A DNA stretch of 64,000 nt from positions 822,575 through 886,574 of the forward strand of contig NC_049993.1 in NCBI RefSeq assembly GCF_000003815.2, read 5' to 3'. A program made the translations under genes and the position numbers. Within the stretch, counting starts at the first letter, position 1. Each line of letters begins with the position of its first letter. Shown in pieces: positions 1-13,344 of this stretch. The notes beneath the pieces were generated by a model, which was not told where the DNA came from, did no database searches, and saw only the letters and a program-made list of their open reading frames with translations. This stretch comes from Branchiostoma floridae. Taxonomy: Eukaryota > Chordata > Leptocardii > Amphioxiformes > Branchiostomatidae.

Positions 1-118
1 AAAAAAAGCACGGAGTTTCTTTCGCAGTACTAGCCTGGCACCCGCTATCACGCCAAGCGGGTTAGATCATGCCCAAGGACATCCAACTCGCACGCCGCAT
101 CGAGGGGAACGTGCATAA
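1..118 (+). CDS. Histone H3, 3' end only (left edge of window)
   Basis: The last 20 or so codons of an H3 gene, ending at the TAA at 116-118. From about base 50 the sequence matches the end of the complete H3 copies further right, but it lacks one C near base 66 and one C near base 101, so the frame is broken twice in 50 bases. Bases 1 to about 50 match only loosely. Everything to the right follows the other units exactly. I infer a low-quality contig end rather than a true pseudogene, because clustered single-base losses stop abruptly at about base 105. The 3' stem-loop follows at 150-165. Confidence 0.7.
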   Translation, partial: KKARSFFRSTSLAPAITPSGLDHAQGHPTRTPHRGERA

Positions 119-149
119 GCTGGATCGGAACAAGAGTCAAGACAACCCC

Positions 150-165
150 GGCCCTTTTCAGGGCC
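150..165 (+). terminator. Histone mRNA 3' stem-loop (H3, left edge copy)
   Basis: GGCCCTTTTCAGGGCC: a six-base-pair stem with a TTTC loop, 31 bases after the H3 stop. It is the SLBP-binding 3' processing signal of replication-dependent histone mRNA. A purine-rich AGAAAGAT lies downstream, where the U7 snRNA-pairing element is expected. Confidence 0.9.
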
Positions 166-335
166 ACACACATATCCCAGAAAGATCTACATCGTTCACA
201 TTTCTTGAATTACGATACCCTTCCGATAAACACACTTCAGCCACACAAGTTTGCACACAGCCCCGTGCCTGTGCACGTACATACCAATAATACCCCTCCC
301 CCCCCTCCCAAAAAAAGGCTTATGCTCTTGTCTTC

Positions 336-535
336 CACGTGCTATTCCACGTGTTACTCCACGTGCTTTACGTGTTTACCGTTTACGGTTACCCAAATTG
401 TATAGATATGTCAGCTAGCAGCACGTGGTCATCCCCTACGGTTACCCAAATAATTGTACAGATATGTCAGCTTGTATTACTTGGTCATCCTCTATAGTTC
501 TACAAATGATGCGCAGATATGTCAGCTGGCATGAA
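336..535. promoter_or_regulatory. CACGTG cluster and three 55-bp repeats between H3 and H2A ends (unit 1)
   Basis: In the spacer between the convergent 3' ends of H3 and H2A, perfect E-boxes CACGTG occur at 336-341, 348-353 and 360-365, spaced exactly 12 bases, with a fourth at 422-427. From about 385 follow three diverged tandem units of about 55 bases, each carrying an AGATATGTCAGCT core, the first two also GGTTACCCAAA. The arrangement resembles a cluster of sites for bHLH-leucine-zipper factors of the USF/Myc type. A barrier or enhancer role is inference only. Confidence 0.45.
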
Positions 536-731
536 ACGAACCACTGCGCTCATTTCTTTCGCAAGTACCACCTTGTTCTGCTCAGGCGTATAACATGCGT
601 AAGGTTGTCAACGTGTTTGCTACCATGGAATGGTAGATGTAATGCGCGATTGACTTAGAGGCAGTGTATGGTGTAGACGTAGTGTGTAGTTTTATGCGAA
701 TATGATACAGGTCTTTCGAAAGGATGTGGGT

Positions 732-747
732 GGCCCTGAAAAGGGCC
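732..747 (-). terminator. Histone mRNA 3' stem-loop (H2A, unit 1)
   Basis: On the minus strand the sequence is GGCCCTTTTCAGGGCC followed by ACCCACA, 25 bases after the H2A stop codon. A downstream TTCGAAAGA stretch sits where the U7-pairing element should be. Confidence 0.92.
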
Positions 748-772
748 GGGGTGTTCGGTCTCCGTCTGGAAT

Positions 773-1415
<643 letters not shown>

Positions 1416-1778
1416 ATGCCCCCAAGTGGTAAAGCCGTTAAGAAAGCTGGCAAGGCCAGGCCCGCCGGAGACAAGAAGCGCGGAAGGAGGAGAAAGAGAA
1501 GGGAAACCTTCGGCGTTTACATCTACAAGGTGTTGAAACAGGTGCACCCCGACACAGGCGTCTCCAGCAAGGCAATGGGCATCATGAATTCTTTCGTCAA
1601 CGACATTTTTGAGCGCATCGCCGCCGAGTCGTCCCGTCTGGCTAACTACAACAAGCGCTCCACCATCAGTAGCCGCGAGATCCAGACAGCCGTGCGACTC
1701 CTGCTGCCGGGCGAGCTAGCCAAGCACGCCGTCAGCGAGGGCACTAAGGCCGTCACCAAGTACACAAGTTCCAAGTGA
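1416..1778 (+). CDS. Histone H2B (unit 1)
   Basis: A 120-residue core histone. I start at ATG 1416 ([16 protein letters not shown]), because the 15 in-frame codons upstream (from 1371) lie immediately after the TATA box and do not look like histone. The basic tail has the run [20 protein letters not shown], followed by the histone fold with [20 protein letters not shown] and the C-terminal helix ending AVTKYTSSK, the site region of H2B ubiquitination. It forms a dimer with H2A, from which it is transcribed divergently. The stem-loop lies at 1807-1822. Identical copies are at 6701-7063 and 11986-12348. Confidence 0.97.
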   Translation: MPPSGKAVKKAGKARPAGDKKRGRRRKRRETFGVYIYKVLKQVHPDTGVSSKAMGIMNSFVNDIFERIAAESSRLANYNKRSTISSREIQTAVRLLLPGELAKHAVSEGTKAVTKYTSSK

Positions 1779-1806
1779 AACTACAGACAGAGCTAGAGTT
1801 AACCCC

Positions 1807-1822
1807 GGCCTTTTTCAAGGCC
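1807..1822 (+). terminator. Histone mRNA 3' stem-loop, variant (H2B, unit 1)
   Basis: GGCCTTTTTCAAGGCC: the same six-pair stem and TTTC loop, but the two upper pairs are T-A instead of C-G and T-A. It is followed by ACCCACATCC and then AAAAGAGCT as the candidate U7 site. Confidence 0.88.
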
Positions 1823-2323
1823 ACCCACATCCCCACAAAAGAGCTATATAACAATCACACTTTCCAGTCAAAAAATCACCCGACACAAATACACGCCACT
1901 GTATTGCGATCTATCGCAGGGGTCTAAAACCCACCCACCAACACTCCCTTGTAGAACATGTACAGGGCTAGGGCTGCCACGCACACCACCAAATATCAAA
2001 GAAAATCAAAGTGTCTCCTGACGTAATAAATGTATGCACACGTTCTTTTAGTAAAACAGAACATTTGTCTTCTGGAAGAAATGTCTTCGCCTGCGACGTC
2101 CTTTGGGCGTTCTTTAGAACAACGAAACGACGTTCACGTCGGTTGGGCATTCTTTTCATGACAAGTGCCTTCGACACAGAGAGATGATATCTGAAATATG
2201 AAGTCCAACTTCTGGGCGCTAGCTAATGAAGACCCTGTGAGGTGTAGACGCTTCCGTGTATTGGGTAGCTTTCTGCCTCTTGTCAGCTTTAATGTTTAAA
2301 GTCTTGTAATCTTTAATCATAGA

Positions 2324-2409
2324 ACATCGAAAGAAAGGGAGAAAGGGGAAGTAAACTGACATTAAACTTAAATGTCAGTTTACTCCCCTTTCTCCCTTTG
2401 TTTCGATGT
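2324..2409. repeat. Long hairpin with poly(T) in the H2B-H4 spacer (unit 1)
   Basis: Left arm 2324-2363 and right arm 2371-2409 are reverse complements apart from one mismatch and one extra base, around a 7-base loop. A run of about 16 T follows at 2418-2432. It could be a fold-back miniature element or a structural element of the spacer. It recurs at 7609-7694, and the third copy is cut by the N gap just after the loop. Confidence 0.85.
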
Positions 2410-2499
2410 CCTTTAACTTTTTTTTTTTTTTTCAATGCCAGAGCTGGCTTTCCGGTGCAAAATCGTCGGCGTGGAGTTGTCTTGAGTAGCTCGTATGGA

Positions 2500-2974
<475 letters not shown>

Positions 2975-3009
2975 ATGATCCGACTGACTTATCATCGCAA
3001 GCAAACCCC

Positions 3010-3025
3010 GGCCCTTTTCAGGGCC
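3010..3025 (+). terminator. Histone mRNA 3' stem-loop (H4, unit 1)
   Basis: GGCCCTTTTCAGGGCC followed by ACCCA, 35 bases after the H4 stop. AAGAAAGAGCT downstream is the closest of the five to the classic CAAGAAAGA element. Confidence 0.92.
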
Positions 3026-3439
3026 ACCCAAAAGTCTAAGAAAGAGCTGTATTTTTCTCACAACAATCACGACCTTACACATGTACACAGCCGACTCTCT
3101 CTGATAAAGAATGAGCATATAAGATACATTCTTTCAAAACCCAAGCAATCACACCTGTTTGTGCTCACGTACGATTGTAGTTCTCAATAATCGTTTGCGT
3201 TTGTTTATTAGTTGTCTTGATTCTGTGTGTTTGTATGTGTTTTTAATGATGGGTGCGTATGAATGGTGTTTTCTTTTGCTGATGTTTTGGTCTTTGGTGC
3301 TTTTCTTGTAATTAGCGGGTGTTTGTAGTGTGTGGAAGGAGACATGTAGTAAAATGCGATGTGTTTTCTGTGCGCGGCGGATGGATCTTGATGTGTGTGT
3401 TGTATTGTTGTTGCTCCATGCGCGGGCCGGCTGGATGAG

Positions 3440-3715
3440 TCGTCACAGCTATCTTGCCGTGAAAAGACAGTACTGTGCTGTGCTGTACTTTGATAAACCA
3501 ATCAAGTATCATTTGTCATGCCTGGTAAGGGTGGAATTCCACTGTCAATGTGTGTCAAAGTAGAAAAGAAACGCAAGTTCGACGGACAATAAGACGCAGA
3601 CAAGGCGTGACGATTCCGGCCAGGTCCGTGCCCTTAGTACTAGTACTTCACGCCAGCTTGACAAGACATCTGGTTCATTTGATTTGCGCGACTAACGCAG
3701 ACAAGGCAAGACAGC
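3440..3715 (+). promoter_or_regulatory. H1 promoter region (unit 1)
   Basis: A CCAAT box lies at 3498-3502, about 215 bases before the H1 start. I see no clear TATA box. The leader is rich in GCAGACAAGGC-type direct repeats (near 3596-3606 and 3698-3708). Confidence 0.45.
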
Positions 3716-4297
3716 ATGTCCGCTCCAGCATCGTCCCCGAAGAAGGCCAAGAAGCCCGCGGCGCCCAAGGTCCCTGCGGCTCACCCGCCCACCACCGTCA
3801 TGGTTACGGCGGCCGTGGAAGCGCTCAAGGACCGCACCGGTTCTTCCCTGTCGGCTATCAAGAAGTACATCGGTGGCAACTACAAGTTCGACGTGGAGAA
3901 GAAATCGCACTTCATAAAGCGCGCTCTGAAAAGCCTGGTGGAGAAGGGTACCCTCCTACAGGTTAAAGGGACCGGGGCGTCGGGGTCCTTCAAGATCAAC
4001 GTGGCAGCCAAGAAAGCCGCCGAGAAAGCGGCAAAGAAGGCCGTCAAGAAGCCAGTCAAGAAACCCGCGGCTAAGAAGGCCACGAAACCAAAGACAACCA
4101 AGCCAAAGAAGCCCAAGGCGAAGAAGGCTACCACCCCCAAGAAGACGACGACCAAGAAACCGACCGCGAGCAAGAAAACCAAGAAATCTCCTGCCAAGAA
4201 ACCTGCTAGCAAGAAATCCGTCAAAAAGACTCCTACAAAGAAGACCACCAAGAAGACCGCGCCCGCCAAGAAGGCCTCCAAGCCCAAGAAGAAGTGA
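3716..4297 (+). CDS. Linker histone H1 (unit 1)
   Basis: A 193-residue linker histone. It has a short Ala/Pro/Lys N-tail (1-22), a winged-helix globular domain (about 23-95; it includes [14 protein letters not shown] and [20 protein letters not shown]), and a long Lys/Ala/Pro/Thr tail (96-193) rich in KKPA, TPKK and TKK motifs, some of which fit S/TPxK CDK sites. It binds linker DNA at the nucleosome dyad. ATG 3716 follows the leader directly and gives the usual [13 protein letters not shown] start. An AATAAA at 4419-4424 lies beyond the stem-loop, so a polyadenylated read-through form is possible. Identical copy at 9001-9582. Confidence 0.96.
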   Translation: MSAPASSPKKAKKPAAPKVPAAHPPTTVMVTAAVEALKDRTGSSLSAIKKYIGGNYKFDVEKKSHFIKRALKSLVEKGTLLQVKGTGASGSFKINVAAKKAAEKAAKKAVKKPVKKPAAKKATKPKTTKPKKPKAKKATTPKKTTTKKPTASKKTKKSPAKKPASKKSVKKTPTKKTTKKTAPAKKASKPKKK

Positions 4298-4316
4298 AGA
4301 TCTGACCGAAAATCCC

Positions 4317-4332
4317 GGCCCTTTTCAGGGCC
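4317..4332 (+). terminator. Histone mRNA 3' stem-loop (H1, unit 1)
   Basis: GGCCCTTTTCAGGGCC followed by ACCCACA, 19 bases after the H1 stop, with AAAAGAACT downstream as candidate U7 site. Confidence 0.92.
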
Positions 4333-4514
4333 ACCCACAACCTTACAAAAGAACTATCACAATCACATATCCACACGAATACATACTATCTCTGTCCCTT
4401 GAAAGATAGAACACATGGAATAAAGAGTAACAACAATAATAATAATAATAAACTTTCTATACGTACAGCAACACCGCCCTCCCCATCCCCTTGCTCAAGT
4501 TAAAAGACGAACGA

Positions 4515-4515
<1 letters not shown>

Positions 4516-4559
<44 letters not shown>
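4516..4559. repeat. (CA)n microsatellite in H1-H3 spacer (unit 1)
   Basis: About 22 CA units, followed by (CATA)3. The copy at 9801-9844 has the same length, which is notable for such a fast-changing sequence. Confidence 0.9.
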
Positions 4560-4563
<4 letters not shown>

Positions 4564-4814
4564 TACATACACGCGCACAGTCTAACAAAACTATTGTTAT
4601 TTCGTTGACACAGTGAAGACAAAGTCATATTGTGTATTTATCGACAAATTTACTGAGTAAGGTGACGTCTTGTTACGTATTACCTCACGTAGGCACAAAT
4701 CTACACTAGTACCCGATAGCCATTCTAAACAGCTCAATATCAAAATTGCCACATTTTCCGACGTGACGCCGGTCCAAAAAGGGTCGAGCTTGATGCGAAA
4801 AATCGGATCCTGGC

Positions 4815-5403
<589 letters not shown>

Positions 5404-5434
5404 GCTGGATCGGAACAAGAGTCAAGACAACCCC

Positions 5435-5450
5435 GGCCCTTTTCAGGGCC
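5435..5450 (+). terminator. Histone mRNA 3' stem-loop (H3, unit 1)
   Basis: GGCCCTTTTCAGGGCC followed by ACACACA, 31 bases after the stop; AGAAAGAT downstream. Confidence 0.92.
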
Positions 5451-5620
5451 ACACACATATCCCAGAAAGATCTACATCGTTCACATTTCTTGAATTACGA
5501 TACCCTTCCGATAAACACACTTCAGCCACACAAGTTTGCACACAGCCCCGTGCCTGTGCACGTACATACCAATAATACCCCTCCCCCCCCTCCCAAAAAA
5601 AGGCTTATGCTCTTGTCTTC

Positions 5621-5820
5621 CACGTGCTATTCCACGTGTTACTCCACGTGCTTTACGTGTTTACCGTTTACGGTTACCCAAATTGTATAGATATGTCAGC
5701 TAGCAGCACGTGGTCATCCCCTACGGTTACCCAAATAATTGTACAGATATGTCAGCTTGTATTACTTGGTCATCCTCTATAGTTCTACAAATGATGCGCA
5801 GATATGTCAGCTGGCATGAA
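5621..5820. promoter_or_regulatory. CACGTG cluster and 55-bp repeats (unit 2)
   Basis: Identical to the cluster at 336-535: E-boxes at 5621-5626, 5633-5638, 5645-5650 and 5707-5712, then three tandem units with the AGATATGTCAGCT core. Confidence 0.45.
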
Positions 5821-6016
5821 ACGAACCACTGCGCTCATTTCTTTCGCAAGTACCACCTTGTTCTGCTCAGGCGTATAACATGCGTAAGGTTGTCAACGTG
5901 TTTGCTACCATGGAATGGTAGATGTAATGCGCGATTGACTTAGAGGCAGTGTATGGTGTAGACGTAGTGTGTAGTTTTATGCGAATATGATACAGGTCTT
6001 TCGAAAGGATGTGGGT

Positions 6017-6032
6017 GGCCCTGAAAAGGGCC
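6017..6032 (-). terminator. Histone mRNA 3' stem-loop (H2A, unit 2)
   Basis: Same minus-strand stem-loop as at 732-747. Confidence 0.92.
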
Positions 6033-6057
6033 GGGGTGTTCGGTCTCCGTCTGGAAT

Positions 6058-6700
<643 letters not shown>

Positions 6701-7063
6701 ATGCCCCCAAGTGGTAAAGCCGTTAAGAAAGCTGGCAAGGCCAGGCCCGCCGGAGACAAGAAGCGCGGAAGGAGGAGAAAGAGAAGGGAAACCTTCGGCG
6801 TTTACATCTACAAGGTGTTGAAACAGGTGCACCCCGACACAGGCGTCTCCAGCAAGGCAATGGGCATCATGAATTCTTTCGTCAACGACATTTTTGAGCG
6901 CATCGCCGCCGAGTCGTCCCGTCTGGCTAACTACAACAAGCGCTCCACCATCAGTAGCCGCGAGATCCAGACAGCCGTGCGACTCCTGCTGCCGGGCGAG
7001 CTAGCCAAGCACGCCGTCAGCGAGGGCACTAAGGCCGTCACCAAGTACACAAGTTCCAAGTGA
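6701..7063 (+). CDS. Histone H2B (unit 2)
   Basis: Second copy of the 120-residue H2B, identical to 1416-1778, with the same start choice ([10 protein letters not shown]). Confidence 0.97.
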   Translation: MPPSGKAVKKAGKARPAGDKKRGRRRKRRETFGVYIYKVLKQVHPDTGVSSKAMGIMNSFVNDIFERIAAESSRLANYNKRSTISSREIQTAVRLLLPGELAKHAVSEGTKAVTKYTSSK

Positions 7064-7091
7064 AACTACAGACAGAGCTAGAGTTAACCCC

Positions 7092-7107
7092 GGCCTTTTT
7101 CAAGGCC
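7092..7107 (+). terminator. Histone mRNA 3' stem-loop, variant (H2B, unit 2)
   Basis: GGCCTTTTTCAAGGCC, as at 1807-1822. Confidence 0.88.
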
Positions 7108-7608
7108 ACCCACATCCCCACAAAAGAGCTATATAACAATCACACTTTCCAGTCAAAAAATCACCCGACACAAATACACGCCACTGTATTGCGATCTATC
7201 GCAGGGGTCTAAAACCCACCCACCAACACTCCCTTGTAGAACATGTACAGGGCTAGGGCTGCCACGCACACCACCAAATATCAAAGAAAATCAAAGTGTC
7301 TCCTGACGTAATAAATGTATGCACACGTTCTTTTAGTAAAACAGAACATTTGTCTTCTGGAAGAAATGTCTTCGCCTGCGACGTCCTTTGGGCGTTCTTT
7401 AGAACAACGAAACGACGTTCACGTCGGTTGGGCATTCTTTTCATGACAAGTGCCTTCGACACAGAGAGATGATATCTGAAATATGAAGTCCAACTTCTGG
7501 GCGCTAGCTAATGAAGACCCTGTGAGGTGTAGACGCTTCCGTGTATTGGGTAGCTTTCTGCCTCTTGTCAGCTTTAATGTTTAAAGTCTTGTAATCTTTA
7601 ATCATAGA

Positions 7609-7694
7609 ACATCGAAAGAAAGGGAGAAAGGGGAAGTAAACTGACATTAAACTTAAATGTCAGTTTACTCCCCTTTCTCCCTTTGTTTCGATGT
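7609..7694. repeat. Long hairpin with poly(T) (unit 2)
   Basis: Same 40/39-base arms and 7-base loop as at 2324-2409, including the same arm mismatch, followed by the same T run. Confidence 0.85.
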
Positions 7695-7784
7695 CCTTTA
7701 ACTTTTTTTTTTTTTTTCAATGCCAGAGCTGGCTTTCCGGTGCAAAATCGTCGGCGTGGAGTTGTCTTGAGTAGCTCGTATGGA

Positions 7785-8259
<475 letters not shown>

Positions 8260-8294
8260 ATGATCCGACTGACTTATCATCGCAAGCAAACCCC

Positions 8295-8310
8295 GGCCCT
8301 TTTCAGGGCC
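8295..8310 (+). terminator. Histone mRNA 3' stem-loop (H4, unit 2)
   Basis: GGCCCTTTTCAGGGCC, as at 3010-3025. Confidence 0.92.
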
Positions 8311-8724
8311 ACCCAAAAGTCTAAGAAAGAGCTGTATTTTTCTCACAACAATCACGACCTTACACATGTACACAGCCGACTCTCTCTGATAAAGAATGAG
8401 CATATAAGATACATTCTTTCAAAACCCAAGCAATCACACCTGTTTGTGCTCACGTACGATTGTAGTTCTCAATAATCGTTTGCGTTTGTTTATTAGTTGT
8501 CTTGATTCTGTGTGTTTGTATGTGTTTTTAATGATGGGTGCGTATGAATGGTGTTTTCTTTTGCTGATGTTTTGGTCTTTGGTGCTTTTCTTGTAATTAG
8601 CGGGTGTTTGTAGTGTGTGGAAGGAGACATGTAGTAAAATGCGATGTGTTTTCTGTGCGCGGCGGATGGATCTTGATGTGTGTGTTGTATTGTTGTTGCT
8701 CCATGCGCGGGCCGGCTGGATGAG

Positions 8725-9000
8725 TCGTCACAGCTATCTTGCCGTGAAAAGACAGTACTGTGCTGTGCTGTACTTTGATAAACCAATCAAGTATCATTTG
8801 TCATGCCTGGTAAGGGTGGAATTCCACTGTCAATGTGTGTCAAAGTAGAAAAGAAACGCAAGTTCGACGGACAATAAGACGCAGACAAGGCGTGACGATT
8901 CCGGCCAGGTCCGTGCCCTTAGTACTAGTACTTCACGCCAGCTTGACAAGACATCTGGTTCATTTGATTTGCGCGACTAACGCAGACAAGGCAAGACAGC
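8725..9000 (+). promoter_or_regulatory. H1 promoter region (unit 2)
   Basis: CCAAT at 8783-8787; no clear TATA box, as in unit 1. Confidence 0.45.
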
Positions 9001-9582
9001 ATGTCCGCTCCAGCATCGTCCCCGAAGAAGGCCAAGAAGCCCGCGGCGCCCAAGGTCCCTGCGGCTCACCCGCCCACCACCGTCATGGTTACGGCGGCCG
9101 TGGAAGCGCTCAAGGACCGCACCGGTTCTTCCCTGTCGGCTATCAAGAAGTACATCGGTGGCAACTACAAGTTCGACGTGGAGAAGAAATCGCACTTCAT
9201 AAAGCGCGCTCTGAAAAGCCTGGTGGAGAAGGGTACCCTCCTACAGGTTAAAGGGACCGGGGCGTCGGGGTCCTTCAAGATCAACGTGGCAGCCAAGAAA
9301 GCCGCCGAGAAAGCGGCAAAGAAGGCCGTCAAGAAGCCAGTCAAGAAACCCGCGGCTAAGAAGGCCACGAAACCAAAGACAACCAAGCCAAAGAAGCCCA
9401 AGGCGAAGAAGGCTACCACCCCCAAGAAGACGACGACCAAGAAACCGACCGCGAGCAAGAAAACCAAGAAATCTCCTGCCAAGAAACCTGCTAGCAAGAA
9501 ATCCGTCAAAAAGACTCCTACAAAGAAGACCACCAAGAAGACCGCGCCCGCCAAGAAGGCCTCCAAGCCCAAGAAGAAGTGA
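9001..9582 (+). CDS. Linker histone H1 (unit 2)
   Basis: Second copy of the 193-residue H1, identical in translation to 3716-4297, including every residue of the repetitive lysine-rich tail. Confidence 0.96.
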   Translation: MSAPASSPKKAKKPAAPKVPAAHPPTTVMVTAAVEALKDRTGSSLSAIKKYIGGNYKFDVEKKSHFIKRALKSLVEKGTLLQVKGTGASGSFKINVAAKKAAEKAAKKAVKKPVKKPAAKKATKPKTTKPKKPKAKKATTPKKTTTKKPTASKKTKKSPAKKPASKKSVKKTPTKKTTKKTAPAKKASKPKKK

Positions 9583-9601
9583 AGATCTGACCGAAAATCC
9601 C

Positions 9602-9617
9602 GGCCCTTTTCAGGGCC
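9602..9617 (+). terminator. Histone mRNA 3' stem-loop (H1, unit 2)
   Basis: GGCCCTTTTCAGGGCC, 19 bases after the stop. Confidence 0.92.
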
Positions 9618-9799
9618 ACCCACAACCTTACAAAAGAACTATCACAATCACATATCCACACGAATACATACTATCTCTGTCCCTTGAAAGATAGAACACA
9701 TGGAATAAAGAGTAACAACAATAATAATAATAATAAACTTTCTATACGTACAGCAACACCGCCCTCCCCATCCCCTTGCTCAAGTTAAAAGACGAACGA

Positions 9800-9800
<1 letters not shown>

Positions 9801-9844
<44 letters not shown>
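9801..9844. repeat. (CA)n microsatellite in H1-H3 spacer (unit 2)
   Basis: Same position and length as 4516-4559. Confidence 0.9.
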
Positions 9845-9848
<4 letters not shown>

Positions 9849-10099
9849 TACATACACGCGCACAGTCTAACAAAACTATTGTTATTTCGTTGACACAGTG
9901 AAGACAAAGTCATATTGTGTATTTATCGACAAATTTACTGAGTAAGGTGACGTCTTGTTACGTATTACCTCACGTAGGCACAAATCTACACTAGTACCCG
10001 ATAGCCATTCTAAACAGCTCAATATCAAAATTGCCACATTTTCCGACGTGACGCCGGTCCAAAAAGGGTCGAGCTTGATGCGAAAAATCGGATCCTGGC

Positions 10100-10688
<589 letters not shown>

Positions 10689-10719
10689 GCTGGATCGGAA
10701 CAAGAGTCAAGACAACCCC

Positions 10720-10735
10720 GGCCCTTTTCAGGGCC
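10720..10735 (+). terminator. Histone mRNA 3' stem-loop (H3, unit 2)
   Basis: GGCCCTTTTCAGGGCC, as at 5435-5450. Confidence 0.92.
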
Positions 10736-10905
10736 ACACACATATCCCAGAAAGATCTACATCGTTCACATTTCTTGAATTACGATACCCTTCCGATAAA
10801 CACACTTCAGCCACACAAGTTTGCACACAGCCCCGTGCCTGTGCACGTACATACCAATAATACCCCTCCCCCCCCTCCCAAAAAAAGGCTTATGCTCTTG
10901 TCTTC

Positions 10906-11105
10906 CACGTGCTATTCCACGTGTTACTCCACGTGCTTTACGTGTTTACCGTTTACGGTTACCCAAATTGTATAGATATGTCAGCTAGCAGCACGTGGTC
11001 ATCCCCTACGGTTACCCAAATAATTGTACAGATATGTCAGCTTGTATTACTTGGTCATCCTCTATAGTTCTACAAATGATGCGCAGATATGTCAGCTGGC
11101 ATGAA
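10906..11105. promoter_or_regulatory. CACGTG cluster and 55-bp repeats (unit 3)
   Basis: Third identical copy of the E-box cluster (10906-10911, 10918-10923, 10930-10935, 10992-10997) and tandem units. Confidence 0.45.
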
Positions 11106-11301
11106 ACGAACCACTGCGCTCATTTCTTTCGCAAGTACCACCTTGTTCTGCTCAGGCGTATAACATGCGTAAGGTTGTCAACGTGTTTGCTACCATGGAA
11201 TGGTAGATGTAATGCGCGATTGACTTAGAGGCAGTGTATGGTGTAGACGTAGTGTGTAGTTTTATGCGAATATGATACAGGTCTTTCGAAAGGATGTGGG
11301 T

Positions 11302-11317
11302 GGCCCTGAAAAGGGCC
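11302..11317 (-). terminator. Histone mRNA 3' stem-loop (H2A, unit 3)
   Basis: Same minus-strand stem-loop as in units 1 and 2. Confidence 0.92.
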
Positions 11318-11342
11318 GGGGTGTTCGGTCTCCGTCTGGAAT

Positions 11343-11985
<643 letters not shown>

Positions 11986-12348
11986 ATGCCCCCAAGTGGT
12001 AAAGCCGTTAAGAAAGCTGGCAAGGCCAGGCCCGCCGGAGACAAGAAGCGCGGAAGGAGGAGAAAGAGAAGGGAAACCTTCGGCGTTTACATCTACAAGG
12101 TGTTGAAACAGGTGCACCCCGACACAGGCGTCTCCAGCAAGGCAATGGGCATCATGAATTCTTTCGTCAACGACATTTTTGAGCGCATCGCCGCCGAGTC
12201 GTCCCGTCTGGCTAACTACAACAAGCGCTCCACCATCAGTAGCCGCGAGATCCAGACAGCCGTGCGACTCCTGCTGCCGGGCGAGCTAGCCAAGCACGCC
12301 GTCAGCGAGGGCACTAAGGCCGTCACCAAGTACACAAGTTCCAAGTGA
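11986..12348 (+). CDS. Histone H2B (unit 3)
   Basis: Third copy of the 120-residue H2B, identical to the other two. It is the last complete histone gene before the gap. Confidence 0.97.
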   Translation: MPPSGKAVKKAGKARPAGDKKRGRRRKRRETFGVYIYKVLKQVHPDTGVSSKAMGIMNSFVNDIFERIAAESSRLANYNKRSTISSREIQTAVRLLLPGELAKHAVSEGTKAVTKYTSSK

Positions 12349-12376
12349 AACTACAGACAGAGCTAGAGTTAACCCC

Positions 12377-12392
12377 GGCCTTTTTCAAGGCC
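12377..12392 (+). terminator. Histone mRNA 3' stem-loop, variant (H2B, unit 3)
   Basis: GGCCTTTTTCAAGGCC, as in units 1 and 2. Confidence 0.88.
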
Positions 12393-12893
12393 ACCCACAT
12401 CCCCACAAAAGAGCTATATAACAATCACACTTTCCAGTCAAAAAATCACCCGACACAAATACACGCCACTGTATTGCGATCTATCGCAGGGGTCTAAAAC
12501 CCACCCACCAACACTCCCTTGTAGAACATGTACAGGGCTAGGGCTGCCACGCACACCACCAAATATCAAAGAAAATCAAAGTGTCTCCTGACGTAATAAA
12601 TGTATGCACACGTTCTTTTAGTAAAACAGAACATTTGTCTTCTGGAAGAAATGTCTTCGCCTGCGACGTCCTTTGGGCGTTCTTTAGAACAACGAAACGA
12701 CGTTCACGTCGGTTGGGCATTCTTTTCATGACAAGTGCCTTCGACACAGAGAGATGATATCTGAAATATGAAGTCCAACTTCTGGGCGCTAGCTAATGAA
12801 GACCCTGTGAGGTGTAGACGCTTCCGTGTATTGGGTAGCTTTCTGCCTCTTGTCAGCTTTAATGTTTAAAGTCTTGTAATCTTTAATCATAGA

Positions 12894-12951
12894 ACATCGA
12901 AAGAAAGGGAGAAAGGGGAAGTAAACTGACATTAAACTTAAATGTCAGTTT
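12894..12951. repeat. Hairpin left arm and loop, cut by gap (unit 3)
   Basis: The left arm, the loop and the first 11 bases of the right arm are present; the Ns then begin. This is the same hairpin as at 2324-2409. Confidence 0.9.
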
Positions 12952-13051
12952 NNNNNNNNNNNNNNNNNNNNNNNNNNNNNNNNNNNNNNNNNNNNNNNNN
13001 NNNNNNNNNNNNNNNNNNNNNNNNNNNNNNNNNNNNNNNNNNNNNNNNNNN
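12952..13051. other. Assembly gap of 100 N
   Basis: Exactly 100 Ns, the conventional length for a gap of unknown size. Histone spacer lies to the left and unrelated single-copy-looking DNA to the right, so the real array probably continues for an unknown number of units. Confidence 0.99.
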
Positions 13052-13344
13052 GTGTAGTAAACACTGTACTTTGAGCAGCTTAAATACTCGTCCTTGTACA
13101 ATGAATATAAGAATAAGAATGAAATGTTCATTTACAAAATCATGCATGAAGGCTAATTGCACAAGAACTAAGAGAGGTAGATAGTTTGATACATAAAACT
13201 ATTGTCTAACTAACTACTAGTATATGATACAATGAATACTATTCTCGGGTTTGACTTTATACTTTATACAAATATATACTTTATACTAATATATTTTATA
13301 CTTGCAATATGATATTAATGTGATATTAACCAGAACCTTTAGTG
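13052..13344. other. AT-rich 3' flank of the TIR gene
   Basis: AT-rich sequence with TATACTTTATAC-type repeats near 13257-13305. As it lies just 3' of a minus-strand terminal exon, it may hold its 3' UTR. No other feature seen. Confidence 0.4.

Noticed and set aside
3880-4338. 152-codon minus-strand frame opposite H1, very hydrophobic (FLVVFF-type)
   Set aside because: It is the complement of the lysine-rich H1 tail (AAG codons read as CTT), so it only looks like a membrane protein.
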